Assembly: GCA_963704565.1 (NCBI GenBank) | Contig: OY969917.1 | Location: 434,001 to 498,000, forward strand | Reading direction: 5' to 3' | Length of the DNA stretch: 64,000 bases | DNA from: Rhodoblastus sp963704565 | GTDB lineage: Bacteria > Pseudomonadota > Alphaproteobacteria > Rhizobiales > Beijerinckiaceae | Shown here: piece after piece, positions 26,216 to 34,866 of the stretch | Layout of the letters: each line of letters starts with the position of its first letter | How positions within the stretch are numbered: the stretch's first letter is position 1 | The notes under the pieces: model-generated | What the model saw: only the letters and a program-made list of their open reading frames with translations | Databases searched by the model: none | Told to the model about the DNA's origin: nothing | Position numbers and translations under genes: made by a program

Positions 26216-27025
26216 ATGCGCCTTCGCATCGGCTACGACATGGCCTACGAAACGGCGGCGGTCACGCCGATCATCTGTCTGCTCAACGTTCACCAGCGCC
26301 AGGCGGCGCAACTCGAACAGCCCGATTATCTTCACACCGAGCCGGTCGTGCCGCTGCACACCTATATCGACGGTTTCGGCAATCTATGCACCCGGCTGGT
26401 CGCGCCGCCCGGCCTGATCCGGATGAAATCGGACACAGTGTTCCACGCCATGCGCGCCTATGACGCGGTCAATACCGAGGCGATCCAGCACGAGGTCGCG
26501 GATTTGCCGCCGGATACGTTGGAGTTCCTGCTCGGCAGCCGCTATTGCGAGACCGATCTGCTTTCAAATGAGGCATGGCGCCTGTTCGGCGCCTTCGCGC
26601 CGGGCTGGGCGCGGGTCCAGGCGATCTGCGATTTCGTCCACAACCACATCCGCTTCGCCTACGACCAGGCCAATCCGACCCGCACCGCGTTGCAGGCCTA
26701 TGAAAAGCGCAGCGGCGTCTGCCGCGACTACACCCATCTCGCCATCGCCTTCGCGCGCGGGCTCAATATCCCGGCGCGCTATTGCAGCGGCTATATCAGC
26801 GACGTCGGCTTGCCGCCGCCTTATGCGGCGCAGGATTTCAGCGCCTGGATGGAAGTTTTTCTGGGCGGGCGCTGGTGGGTGTTCGACCCGCGCAACAATG
26901 CGCCGCGCATCGGCCGTATCCTGATGACCCAGGGCCGCGACGCCGCCGACACGCCGCTGGTCCATTTCTTCGGCCAGCATATGTTGCGCGAATTCAAGGT
27001 CTGGGTGGATGAATTGCCGGATTAG
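26216..27025 (+). CDS. transglutaminase-like cysteine peptidase family protein
   Basis: A 269-aa protein starting at ATG 26216 (AGGAA upstream; the longer open frame lacks a site). The N-terminal beta region (MRLRIGYDMAYETAAVTPI) is followed by the transglutaminase core. The nucleophile lies in RSGVCRDYTHLAIAFAR, and the strands are PARYCSGY and DFSAWMEVFLGGRWWVFDPRN. The His of the classical triad would fall at the Ser of DFSAW. Many proteins of this COG1305 subgroup share that Ser, so it may not indicate inactivity. Substrate unknown; no secretion signal. Confidence 0.85.
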   Translation: MRLRIGYDMAYETAAVTPIICLLNVHQRQAAQLEQPDYLHTEPVVPLHTYIDGFGNLCTRLVAPPGLIRMKSDTVFHAMRAYDAVNTEAIQHEVADLPPDTLEFLLGSRYCETDLLSNEAWRLFGAFAPGWARVQAICDFVHNHIRFAYDQANPTRTALQAYEKRSGVCRDYTHLAIAFARGLNIPARYCSGYISDVGLPPPYAAQDFSAWMEVFLGGRWWVFDPRNNAPRIGRILMTQGRDAADTPLVHFFGQHMLREFKVWVDELPD

Positions 27026-27364
27026 AGGGCCAACGAGGCGGTTGGTTGCCGTTCGCGAATGACCGCGAACGGCGGTTTGCGGGCATAGCGCGAAGGATCC
27101 GCCCCGAGAAAACACCGGTCGATGGCTGAATGGAAAGGTTGCGCCCGTTCCAGACATTGGCGCACAATGACGATTGATCGGTTTCGGCTCAAAGCTGCCG
27201 TCCTCATTAGGGTCGTGATCGTGAGTGGCGACTGAATTCGTCGATGAAAAGCTTGCCAGCGACGCGATCCTGCTCCTGACGTCACGCCGCCGCCACGTTT
27301 TCCTTCGCGCCGATGGCTTTCGCCCTCTCGTCCAGGATTGCCCGAATGCGCATCGGAACCTGCC
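27026..27364. other. intergenic, probable decayed DNA
   Basis: About 340 bases after the transglutaminase stop. No intact gene is visible. It leads into a kinase fragment and may be the eroded upstream part of that gene. Confidence 0.35.
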
Positions 27365-27474
27365 GGTTTCCTCGGCCTGTCCATGGTCTATGGCATCGTC
27401 AAGCAGACCGGCGGATTCATCTTTCCCTCTTCCCAGGTCGGGCGCGGAACCGTTTTTCGCATCTTCCTCAACCG
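27365..27474 (+). pseudogene. C-terminal fragment of a CckA-type hybrid histidine kinase
   Basis: The plus strand encodes FLGLSMVYGIVKQTGG, then FIFPSSQVGRGTVFRIFLNR. This is the G2 box to the last strand of the CckA ATPase domain (canonical GLGLSTVYGIVKQTGG and GTTFRIFLPR). Nothing upstream or downstream continues the domain, there is no receiver domain, and the fragment runs into the 3' end of the opposite repeat-protein gene. It is a remnant of about 36 residues. Confidence 0.7.
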
Positions 27475-27475
27475 C

Positions 27476-30106
27476 TCAGGCCGCTTCGGCGGCGGGAATC
27501 TGCCGTCTGCCCAGCCTCGCGCCATCGGCCGAGCGCCGCAGTTCGATTTGATGCGGACGTGACGGATCGAGCGGCGAGGCGAAACGGAACGCGAAGCCCC
27601 GTCCGCCATGTGGCCTTTCGGTCTCCGCATAGGCATAGCCCGCGAAAGCGCCATCGACCAGCACGTCAAGGCAGACCGGCGCGTCGGGGAAGGCCGCGTT
27701 TCGCGCCCAGCCGGAAACGCCCTCGCGGTCGCAACGCTCGACGGCGCCAAGCAGCATGCCAAAGTCCGTCGCGGCGGGATAAGCAAGCCCGGTCCGCTCG
27801 GCAAGGCGCCGGCGGACGCGGTCGAGGGCAAAGCCATCCTCGACGCGCGGCGCGCAATAGACCGCCTCATTCTGCCGCTCCCCGGGGTAAAGTTCGCGGA
27901 ACTCATGGGCGTTCTGGAACATGGCGCGGCTGTCGTCGTCGACAAAGCTTTCCGACAGCGCGCCCTCCGCCAGCAGCACGTCGTGGCTGTCGAGTTCGAG
28001 GTGGAAATAATGGATGTCGTCGCCCGGCGCCTCCTGGACGATGGTCGCGCCATTGACGAGATGCTTGGCCGGAATCAGCACGCCGTCGAGGAACATGGCG
28101 TGGTGGGGTGACACGAGCAGATCGCGGGCGGGAACGCCATCGGCGAGCGATCCCGCCTTGAAGCGGATGGGCCGAACATCGGGATTGTTGCGGGCGAAGC
28201 GGGTCGAATAGGCGCGCCGCCCGATCCATTTCAGCGGCCGCAATGCGCCCGAGACCGTGAGGAGACGATCGCCGATCTTCAGATCCTCGACCGCGACCTC
28301 GCCATCCGCGGTGACGATCCGCGTCCCGGCGAGGTAACAGGCCATGGTCGTATTGTAGAAGATATCATCGACGCTTCCGGCGTTAGTCAGCACGAACTGA
28401 TACTGCTGATAGGGCCCGTCGAGCGTCATGCTTTCGAGGACCGCGCCGCCGCTCAGAACGTCCAGCGTGCCTGTGCCGCCGACTCCCTGGCTCCAGCTGA
28501 CATCGTCTCCCGAGCCGGCGCCCACGACCTTGATTTCGTCGCTGGCCGCCTGCGAGCCGCCCGTGCCGGTGAAGCCCGAAATCACGGCGGTGAAATCGCT
28601 CGTGAAAGCCGAGCCGGTCCCCATGCCGGTGACGTCGAGCGTTCCGCCATTAGCGCCAGAGACCGCGGCGAAGTCGATCCCGCCGCTTCCGATCGAGGCG
28701 CCTGCCGCCAGTTGCAGCGTTCCGCCGTCGATCACGGGCGCGTTGGCGACGCCGCCGGACAGGACGTCCGCCACACCGCCGCTGTAAACAATCGTGTCGG
28801 TCGCCGTCCCTCCGGAACTGACGACCTGTTCGCCGCCGCTGATCGTCGTGCTGATCGCCGTCCCGGTCGCCCCCGAGCCGTCGCCGACGAACTGAGTGCC
28901 GCCGCTCAAGATCGTCGTGCTCGACGCCATCCCGGTACCAGAGAAATAATCGCCGACGTACTGAATGCCGCCGCTGTCGATCGTCGTGTCCGTCGCCGTC
29001 CCGGTCCCACCTGAATCATAGCCGACGAACTGCTCACCGCCGCTGATCGTCGTGCTCGTCGCCGTCCCGGTCGCGTGGGCATAGCCGACGAGTTGACTGC
29101 CGCCGCTGTCGATCGTCGTGCTCGACGCCGTCCCGGCCCCATAGTACTCGCCGACATCCTGTTCGCCGCCGCTCAGGATCGTGGTGCTCGTCGCCGTTCC
29201 CGTCGTGCCCGTGCCAAAGCCGACAAACTGAGTGCCGCCGCTGTCGATCGTGGTGCTCGTGGCCGTCCCGGTCCCGGAGTCAAAGCCGACGTACTGATAG
29301 CCGCCGCTGATCGTCGTGCTCGTCGCCGTCCCGGTCGCCCCCGAGCCGTTGCCGACGAGCTGAGAGCCGAAGCCCAAGATCGTCGTGCTCGTCGCCGTCC
29401 CGGTCCCACCGCTTCCCCCGACGTACTGATTGCCGCCGCTGATCGTCGTGCTGGTCGCGTATCCGGTCCCGCCTGAGTTATAGCCGACGTACTGATTGCC
29501 GCCGCTGTCGATGGTCGTGCTCGTCGCCGTCCCGGTCCCATAATCGTAGCCGACGTATTGTTTGCCGCCGCTGATCGTCGTGCTCGTCGCCGTCCCGGTC
29601 CCGCTGATTAAGCCGACGTCCTGAGTGCCGCCGCTGCCGATCGTCGTGCTCGTCGCGTGTCCGGTCCCTTCATAGCCGACGAATTGAGTGCCGCCGCTGT
29701 CGATGGTCGTGCTCGTCGCCGTCCCGGTCCCATGAATGTAGCCGACAAACTGATTGCCGCTGTCGATCGTCGTGCTCGTCGCATATCCGGTCCCGGATTC
29801 AAAGCCGACGAACTGAACGCCGCCGCTGATCGTCGTGCTGATCGCCGTCCCGGTCGCCCCCGAGCCGTCGCCGACATACTGATCGCCGGCGCTGCCGATC
29901 GTGGTGCTCGTCGCCGTCCCGGTCCCAGAGCTATAGCCGACGTACTGATCGCCGCCGCTGTCGATCGTGGTGCTCGTGGCCGTCCCGGTCCCAGAATCAT
30001 AGCCGAGATACTGAACGCCCCCCAACACGATGGTGGTGCCGCTGTCGCTTCCCGAATTGCCTGCGCCCGATCCGACATATTCGGTGGTGTTGAGAGTTCC
30101 GGTCAT
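27476..30106 (-). CDS. strand-loop-strand repeat protein with C-terminal Hint domain
   Basis: An 876-aa protein, ATG 30104-30106 with AGGAGGG upstream. Residues 24 to about 430 hold 19 clear tandem repeats of 18-23 residues of the form STTIDSGGxQYVGYxSGTGTAT, matching the autotransporter passenger strand-loop-strand repeat that dedicated O-heptosyltransferases modify. A Gly-rich beta region follows (SGGVANAPVIDGGTLQLAAG). From Cys590 there is a Hint domain (CYLAGTRIVTADGEVAVEDL, LLVSPHHAMFLDG, PAKHLVNG), the fold of inteins and Hedgehog autoprocessing domains. There is no autotransporter beta-barrel and no N-terminal signal peptide. The heptosyltransferase gene lies directly upstream on the same strand. 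Export and autoprocessing are inference. Confidence 0.85.
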   Translation of the reverse strand: MTGTLNTTEYVGSGAGNSGSDSGTTIVLGGVQYLGYDSGTGTATSTTIDSGGDQYVGYSSGTGTATSTTIGSAGDQYVGDGSGATGTAISTTISGGVQFVGFESGTGYATSTTIDSGNQFVGYIHGTGTATSTTIDSGGTQFVGYEGTGHATSTTIGSGGTQDVGLISGTGTATSTTISGGKQYVGYDYGTGTATSTTIDSGGNQYVGYNSGGTGYATSTTISGGNQYVGGSGGTGTATSTTILGFGSQLVGNGSGATGTATSTTISGGYQYVGFDSGTGTATSTTIDSGGTQFVGFGTGTTGTATSTTILSGGEQDVGEYYGAGTASSTTIDSGGSQLVGYAHATGTATSTTISGGEQFVGYDSGGTGTATDTTIDSGGIQYVGDYFSGTGMASSTTILSGGTQFVGDGSGATGTAISTTISGGEQVVSSGGTATDTIVYSGGVADVLSGGVANAPVIDGGTLQLAAGASIGSGGIDFAAVSGANGGTLDVTGMGTGSAFTSDFTAVISGFTGTGGSQAASDEIKVVGAGSGDDVSWSQGVGGTGTLDVLSGGAVLESMTLDGPYQQYQFVLTNAGSVDDIFYNTTMACYLAGTRIVTADGEVAVEDLKIGDRLLTVSGALRPLKWIGRRAYSTRFARNNPDVRPIRFKAGSLADGVPARDLLVSPHHAMFLDGVLIPAKHLVNGATIVQEAPGDDIHYFHLELDSHDVLLAEGALSESFVDDDSRAMFQNAHEFRELYPGERQNEAVYCAPRVEDGFALDRVRRRLAERTGLAYPAATDFGMLLGAVERCDREGVSGWARNAAFPDAPVCLDVLVDGAFAGYAYAETERPHGGRGFAFRFASPLDPSRPHQIELRRSADGARLGRRQIPAAEAA
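28800..30040 (-). repeat. in-gene tandem DNA repeats of about 54-69 bp
   Basis: The repeat protein is encoded by near-identical units sharing motifs such as CCGCCGCTGTCGATCGTCGTGCTCGTC in shorter blocks (plus-strand view), always in multiples of three bases. This array could expand or contract by recombination and is hard to assemble from short reads. Confidence 0.85.
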
Positions 30107-30194
30107 CGTTTCCCTCCTGCCTCAAGGCATCGGCCGATGCGTATCGTCGCTGCATTCTCATTCCCCGCAGCCGCACCGCGGCCGGGCGCTTTTG

Positions 30195-31586
30195 TTAACT
30201 CCTTACCGGCGCGGGCGTTCCCGAGAATCCCGGAATGCGCCTTATGGCCTGTTTCACTTGTTCCGCCGTGATCAGGCGGGTGCATTCGAACTGGCGCGGC
30301 GTTCCCGCGTGGCGGGGGCACCAGAGAAAATCGTGATGGTTGAACCGAAGCGTCGGGTCGTTCCAGCAACCGACGCAGGCGTGGTAATTGATGACCCGGT
30401 AAGGCGTCTCGAATTCCGTGTTCGGAAGCGTGAAGCCGCTGATCATGACGGTGGGCGCGCCCGACGCCCAAGCCAGCCAAGCCAGGCCGCTGCTGAGCCC
30501 TAAGAAGAATTCGGCGTGGCGGATCCAGCGCACGCAGTCCTCGAGCGACAATTGGCCGGTCATGTCCTCGGCGCCGGCGGGAACATGGTTCCAGACGATT
30601 CCGTCGCCGTTGACCGGCTTCTGGTCGATGCAGACGACGCGATAGCCCGCCGCCTTCAGGAAGGCGATGATCTCGCGCCAGCCGAAAGGATTGTTCCAGT
30701 ACTTGCACTGCGACGTCGCCTGGGTGGCGATGACAACATATTTTTCCGCGATTGGCCGCTCGCCTTGAGGAACCGCGAGGCGCGGCGCCGCCTCGGTGGG
30801 ATCGAGGCCGAGAATAAATGCAGCCGTGCGATGCAGCCCGACATGGCGGAAATCGACGGGCTGGTGAATGCGCTCGACATCGTTGAAGAACAGCCCGACG
30901 CGATAGGTCGCGTAATAGCCGTCTCCCTTCGCGCTCTTGGTGTCGATGAAGCTTATGTCGGGATAGGCGCCGGCAAACAGCGGAATGAGCCGGTCCGCCA
31001 TGGCGATCGTCAGTTTGCACTTGTGCCGGTCGGCGAAGCGGGTCGCATAGGAAAGCCAGGCGATCGTGTCGCCCAGCGTGCCGACCGGAAAGGCGATCAG
31101 GACCTCTTGGTCCGTGGCGTCGTAATTGTGCTCGAAGACGAGTTTTTCGCCCTTCCACGCCTCGATGCGGAAGCGGACATAATATTTCTTGGCGCTGCGC
31201 ACCGACCCGCCGCGAAAATCCGGCGTGGTCTGGAACAGGTAGTTTCCGGTGTCGAGGTCGATCAGCCGGATGCGCCACACCTCCGGCCCCACGGGGGCCT
31301 GCACGCGGCAGCCGTCGTTGAAATCGAACCGGATGCCGGAAGCGTCGAGTTGGGTGGGAACCTGCGGCGGCGCAGGAAAGGTGTTTTCCGGCGTGACGGC
31401 GCTGGCCTCGGGCGCGGCGCCCGATTCGGGCGAGGCCGAGGAGCCGGGCGCCCCTTCGGCGACCGCTGCTTCCTGGCCTTCGCCGCCGCTGCCAGCGGGC
31501 GCTTGATCGTCGCCCGTCCTCACCGACGCTTCGGCGGCGCCGGCATCGTCAACATTGGCGCCGGCGCCGATGTTCGTGTTTTCCAT
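30195..31586 (-). CDS. autotransporter strand-loop-strand O-heptosyltransferase (TibC/Aah-like)
   Basis: A 463-aa glycosyltransferase starting at ATG 31584-31586 (AGAGG upstream). The first 85 residues are an acidic, disordered leader. The core shows the family's N-terminal beta barrel (VWRIRLIDLDTGNYLFQT, YYVRFRIEAWKGEKLVFEH) and a GT-B fold (FPVGTLGDTIAWLSYA, YVVIATQATSQCKYWN, GLSSGLAWLAWASGAPTVMISGF). Four cysteines in NYHACVGCWND, LWCPRH and FECTRL match the iron finger known for bacterial autotransporter heptosyltransferases. Such enzymes transfer heptose from an ADP-heptose donor to Ser in strand-loop-strand repeats, and that kind of protein is encoded 89 bases downstream. An IS5-family element sits next to its ribosome-binding site. 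Confidence 0.9.
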   Translation of the reverse strand: MENTNIGAGANVDDAGAAEASVRTGDDQAPAGSGGEGQEAAVAEGAPGSSASPESGAAPEASAVTPENTFPAPPQVPTQLDASGIRFDFNDGCRVQAPVGPEVWRIRLIDLDTGNYLFQTTPDFRGGSVRSAKKYYVRFRIEAWKGEKLVFEHNYDATDQEVLIAFPVGTLGDTIAWLSYATRFADRHKCKLTIAMADRLIPLFAGAYPDISFIDTKSAKGDGYYATYRVGLFFNDVERIHQPVDFRHVGLHRTAAFILGLDPTEAAPRLAVPQGERPIAEKYVVIATQATSQCKYWNNPFGWREIIAFLKAAGYRVVCIDQKPVNGDGIVWNHVPAGAEDMTGQLSLEDCVRWIRHAEFFLGLSSGLAWLAWASGAPTVMISGFTLPNTEFETPYRVINYHACVGCWNDPTLRFNHHDFLWCPRHAGTPRQFECTRLITAEQVKQAIRRIPGFSGTPAPVRS

Positions 31587-31597
31587 GGCGGATGAGC

Positions 31598-31602
31598 CTC
31601 TA
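31598..31602 (+). repeat. left target duplication (CTCTA) of the IS5-family element
   Basis: CTCTA is repeated at 32795-32799 outside the other end. On the minus strand it forms part of the heptosyltransferase ribosome-binding site (TAGAGG). Confidence 0.75.
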
Positions 31603-32794
31603 GAGCGCTTTGCAAAAGTCGCCACGCCATGATTCTGTAGGGTCTCCACGGAGACGATTCGCCGATGTCGCGCCGTTGCTTTGACCAACCTTCACTCGCT
31701 GACGCTTTCGTTAAGGCCTATTCGAAAGGCGGCGGCTTCCTGGAAGATTTGCTCAAGACCATTGACTGGTCGGCCTTTGACGTTTTGTTTGCGCAAATCA
31801 ACGCCAATGCCAAGGGCGCGCCAGGATACCCGCCGCTGACGCTGTTTAAGATCGTTCTTTTACAGCAATGGTACAATCTGTCCGACCCGCAGGCCGAGGA
31901 GGCCGTGCGTGATCGGATTTCGTTCCGGCGCTTTTGCGGCATCCCGCTCGACGCCGAGACGCCGGACCATTCGTCAATCTGGCGTTTCCGGCAGACGGTC
32001 GAAAAGCTTGGCCTGTCAGAGAAGCTGCTGGCCGAGATCAACCGCCAACTCGACGCGCGAGGGCTGATCGTCAAGAGAGGAACGCTGGTCGATGCGACGA
32101 TCATCGCTGCGGCGGTGAAGCGGCCGCCTTATGAAGAGGGTCAAGTCAATCCGCGCGATCCCGACGCCGGCTTCACGATCAAGAACGACAAGACCTCTTT
32201 CGGCTACAAGGCCCATATCGCCGTGGACGAGGAAAGCGATCTGATCCGGCAGGCGGAAATGACCTCCGCCGACCTGCACGACAGCCAGCGCGGCGAGGCG
32301 ATGATCCAGGGCGACGAAGAGGCCTATTACGCGGACAAAGCTTACGACAGCAAAGCCCTGCGAGAAAAGCTCGCTTCGCTCGGCATCGACGACAAGATCG
32401 CCTACAAGGCCAAGCGCAACAAGCCGCTGAGAAACTGGCAGAAGTGGTTCAACACGACGGCTTCAAGTGTGCGCTCCGGCGTCGAGCGGGCCAACGCGAC
32501 GATGAAAAATTGGTATGGCATGGCGCGGGTTCGTTATCGCGGGCTCGCGCGCAACAATTGTCATCTGCAATTCGTCGCCTGTGCGATGAATATGAAACGG
32601 GCGCGGGTTCTGCTCCGGGCAGCGTGAGGCCGTCCAGACGGGAGAATTGCGTCCAAATTGGGAGATGAGGGCGAAATGAGGCGGTAGCCGCCATCAAATC
32701 GGCTCGGATTTGCGCCCTATAGGGCGATATCTGCGCTTCAGCGCAGTGGCGAAACCGCCGAGCACATAGACCAATAGCCTTTTTCAAAGCGCTC
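31603..32794 (+). mobile_element. IS5-family insertion sequence, 1192 bp
   Basis: The ends are inverted repeats GAGCGCTTTGCAAAAG (left) and GAGCGCTTTGAAAAAG (right, inverted), 15 of 16 matching, with CTCTA direct repeats outside. It contains one intact transposase gene on the plus strand. The exact length of target duplication is ambiguous between 2 and 5 bases, because IS5 subgroups vary. Confidence 0.85.
31665..32627 (+). CDS. IS5-family transposase
   Basis: An intact 320-aa DDE transposase starting MSRRCFDQPSLADAFVKAYS. The N-terminal DNA-binding region contains PPLTLFKIVLLQQWYNLSD and FRRFCGIPLD. Catalytic positions are visible in TLVDATII, YYADKAYDSKALR and GVERANATMKNWYGMARVRY. Length and motifs are those of a functional enzyme. 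It is transcribed divergently from the heptosyltransferase gene. Confidence 0.92.
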   Translation: MSRRCFDQPSLADAFVKAYSKGGGFLEDLLKTIDWSAFDVLFAQINANAKGAPGYPPLTLFKIVLLQQWYNLSDPQAEEAVRDRISFRRFCGIPLDAETPDHSSIWRFRQTVEKLGLSEKLLAEINRQLDARGLIVKRGTLVDATIIAAAVKRPPYEEGQVNPRDPDAGFTIKNDKTSFGYKAHIAVDEESDLIRQAEMTSADLHDSQRGEAMIQGDEEAYYADKAYDSKALREKLASLGIDDKIAYKAKRNKPLRNWQKWFNTTASSVRSGVERANATMKNWYGMARVRYRGLARNNCHLQFVACAMNMKRARVLLRAA

Positions 32795-33216
32795 CTCTAA
32801 TATAATAAAAAAAGTTCGCGCATGACATTATGGCGCCGGCGACGGACGGCGCCCTTCCCGTAACGAAAGAAAAAGTAACAAATTCTTTTTTTTTCAAGCC
32901 GATTGCTCGGCGTTTCTAGCTGGCGGTTGGGTAATGTTTGCTCCAATATTTTGGGATCAATGGAGGCGTGCGGCGTCGTGCATCCCTGTGTAAAAAGCGC
33001 AGGCAGAAAGCACTCTAAAGTATTTTCGTCTCGAAGCGCCGGGGAATTCCTCGGCCGATCTTGGGCCGGCGAATTTGCGTTCGAGGCCGAAAAGGCGACA
33101 ATTTGCTGCGCCGGCCAAGATGCCGGAGACATGGCTTTCGACGATGTGGCCTGAGCGGCGCGGCCGGGCTCGACAGTTTCTTGCAATCAGGTTTCCTCGC
33201 CTGGCGACGACACGAA
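32795..33216. other. region beyond the IS5 element, likely displaced promoter of the heptosyltransferase gene
   Basis: About 420 bases. The first 30 are strongly AT-rich (CTCTAATATAATAAAAAAAG) and would have abutted the heptosyltransferase start before the insertion, so a promoter reading leftwards is plausible here. No gene is supported in the rest. Confidence 0.4.
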
Positions 33217-33615
33217 ATGAGTGCGAAAATGGATCTCCTCGTTCGAATTTCGGCTGGCGAACTGGTAGACAAGCTGACCATTCTGGAGATCAAGCTCGAC
33301 CAGATCGCGGACAACGCCAAAGCCGCGAACGTCGCGCGCGAATATGCGATTCTGACCGAAGTGGCGGACCGTGAAATCGAGACCGGGACGGAGATTTCGC
33401 GGCTGCGCGCCGAACTCAAGGCGGTCAACGCCGAACTCTGGCGCATCGAGGACGACATCCGCGCCTGCGAGAGGGCGCAATCCTTCGGCGCGGATTTCAT
33501 CGCGCTGGCGAGGTCTGTCTACACGACGAACGACCGGCGGGCCGAGCTCAAGCGCCAGATCAATGTTCTCACGCGAAGCGACCTGATCGAGGAGAAAAGC
33601 TACACGGCATACTGA
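33217..33615 (+). CDS. DUF6165 family protein
   Basis: A 132-aa cytoplasmic, helical protein starting MSAKMDLLVRISAGELVDKLTILEIK. The opening 'vpiS.GELiDKlTILeIKl..I.d..K..Nv' and the following coiled helices (residues 25-110) fit DUF6165. This family is often near glycan and glycosyltransferase genes. Function unknown. It may belong with the heptosyltransferase module on the other side of the IS5 insertion. Confidence 0.8.
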   Translation: MSAKMDLLVRISAGELVDKLTILEIKLDQIADNAKAANVAREYAILTEVADREIETGTEISRLRAELKAVNAELWRIEDDIRACERAQSFGADFIALARSVYTTNDRRAELKRQINVLTRSDLIEEKSYTAY

Positions 33616-33929
33616 CGTCCCAAAGGTCGTCTTTAGACCCTCTCTCACCATTGCTCCGGCGTCCACATCCCCGGCTGAACCGGAATTTCGGACTAAAGAC
33701 CGCTTTCCGCCCATGGGAGCCGATGAGGATTCCAGGCGCGAATTTCCAGAACGGGTCACGAATACGCGTTCGACCGAAGCTGGGAAAGTCCGCTAACGGC
33801 GTCGCTGCGGCCACTCCTAGAAAAGCTCGAAAGACGCGTTTGAGCCGAAGGACTAAACCGCTTTCGCGGTAGGGGCGGCGAGAAGCGGCGAGATTCGTGA
33901 TCGTGCAATTCCTGAGGCGACGCGGCTGA
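33616..33929. other. intergenic, no supported gene
   Basis: About 310 bases between the DUF6165 gene and the left hairpin of the recombinase/IS91 unit. Nothing convincing. Confidence 0.35.
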
Positions 33930-33970
33930 CCTGTCTCAAAATCGTGGGGTTCAACCCCATGCGAGACAGG
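33930..33970. repeat. hairpin at the left side of the recombinase/IS91 unit
   Basis: CCTGTCTC and GAGACAGG arms enclose a second stem GGGGTT-C-AACCCC. It lies immediately before the recombinase start codon and could mark an element end or recombinase binding site. Confidence 0.6.
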
Positions 33971-33980
33971 AGCTTTCGCG

Positions 33981-34856
33981 ATGATCGACAAGCCAAACAG
34001 CCCATTGCGCCAGCGCATGACCGAGGACATGACGGCGCGCCGCTTCACCGAGAAGGTCCAGAAGGACTACATCCGCCACGTGCGGAACTTCGCGGTCTTT
34101 CTCCGCCGTTCGCCGGACGCCGCCACGGCCGAGGACGTTCGGCTCTTCCAGCTGCATATGGCCAATCGGCAGATCGGCGCGCCGACCATCAACGCCGCCG
34201 TCGCCGCGCTGCGGTTCTTCTTCAACGTCACGCTCGAACGGCCTGAACTCGCCCGCCATCTCGCTGGCGTGCATAAGCCGCGCAGGGCGCCGGTGGTGCT
34301 GAACCAGGAGGAGGTGGCCCGCCTCCTCGAAGCCGCGCCCGGCCTCAAGTACAAGGCCGCCTTCGGCGTCGCCTATGGCGCGGGATTGCGCGTCTCCGAG
34401 GTCGTGGCGCTCAAGGTGTCGGACATCGACAGCAAGCGCATGACCTTGCGGGTCGAGCAGGGCAAGGGTCAGCGCGACCGCTATGTCATGCTCTCGCCGC
34501 AACTGCTCGAATGGCTGCGCGACTGGTGGCGGGCGGCGCGGCCCCAGGCCTGGCTGTTTCCCGGGCAGAACCCGGTCAACCCGATGTCGGCGCGCCAGTT
34601 GAGCCGCGTTGTGCGCGAAACGGCGCGGACAGCTGGCATCGCCAAGCGCGTGTCGCCCCACACCCTGCGGCACAGCTTCGCCACCCATCTGCTCGAACAG
34701 AACGTCGACATCCGCGTCATCCAGGTCCTGCTCGGACACGCCAAGCTGGAGACGACGGCGCTTTACACCCGCGTCGCCGTCAACACGATCCGCGACGTCA
34801 CCAGCCCGCTGGAAAAGCTCACCGCGAACCTCACCGGGCGCGCGCCGCCCGTTTGA
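33981..34856 (+). CDS. tyrosine recombinase associated with an IS91-family element
   Basis: A 291-aa XerC/D-type integrase, AGGAG upstream of the ATG. The N-terminal SAM-like domain includes RRFTEKVQKDYIRHVRNFAVFL. The catalytic domain has the first Arg in GAGLRVSEVVALK, the HxxR box in PHTLRHSFATHLLE, and the His and Tyr in LLGHAKLETTALYTRV. It is followed after ten bases by an IS91-family transposase. Such pairs travel together in Rhizobiales elements. Confidence 0.9.
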   Translation: MIDKPNSPLRQRMTEDMTARRFTEKVQKDYIRHVRNFAVFLRRSPDAATAEDVRLFQLHMANRQIGAPTINAAVAALRFFFNVTLERPELARHLAGVHKPRRAPVVLNQEEVARLLEAAPGLKYKAAFGVAYGAGLRVSEVVALKVSDIDSKRMTLRVEQGKGQRDRYVMLSPQLLEWLRDWWRAARPQAWLFPGQNPVNPMSARQLSRVVRETARTAGIAKRVSPHTLRHSFATHLLEQNVDIRVIQVLLGHAKLETTALYTRVAVNTIRDVTSPLEKLTANLTGRAPPV

Positions 34857-34866
34857 CGCACGCCGC

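Noticed and set aside
26216..27025. Inactive transglutaminase because the triad His appears as Ser in DFSAW
   Set aside because: The same Ser is common in this bacterial subgroup, so the change alone does not show loss of activity.
28800..30040. Regular repeats that could be mistaken for a CRISPR array
   Set aside because: Unit length is a multiple of three, there are no unique spacers, and the whole array is an open frame coding for strand-loop-strand repeats. No cas gene is nearby.
32797..33186. A minus-strand 129-codon frame beyond the IS5 element that could have been an upstream gene of the heptosyltransferase operon
   Set aside because: Composition is irregular, with no ribosome-binding site, and it crosses the AT-rich promoter-like stretch.
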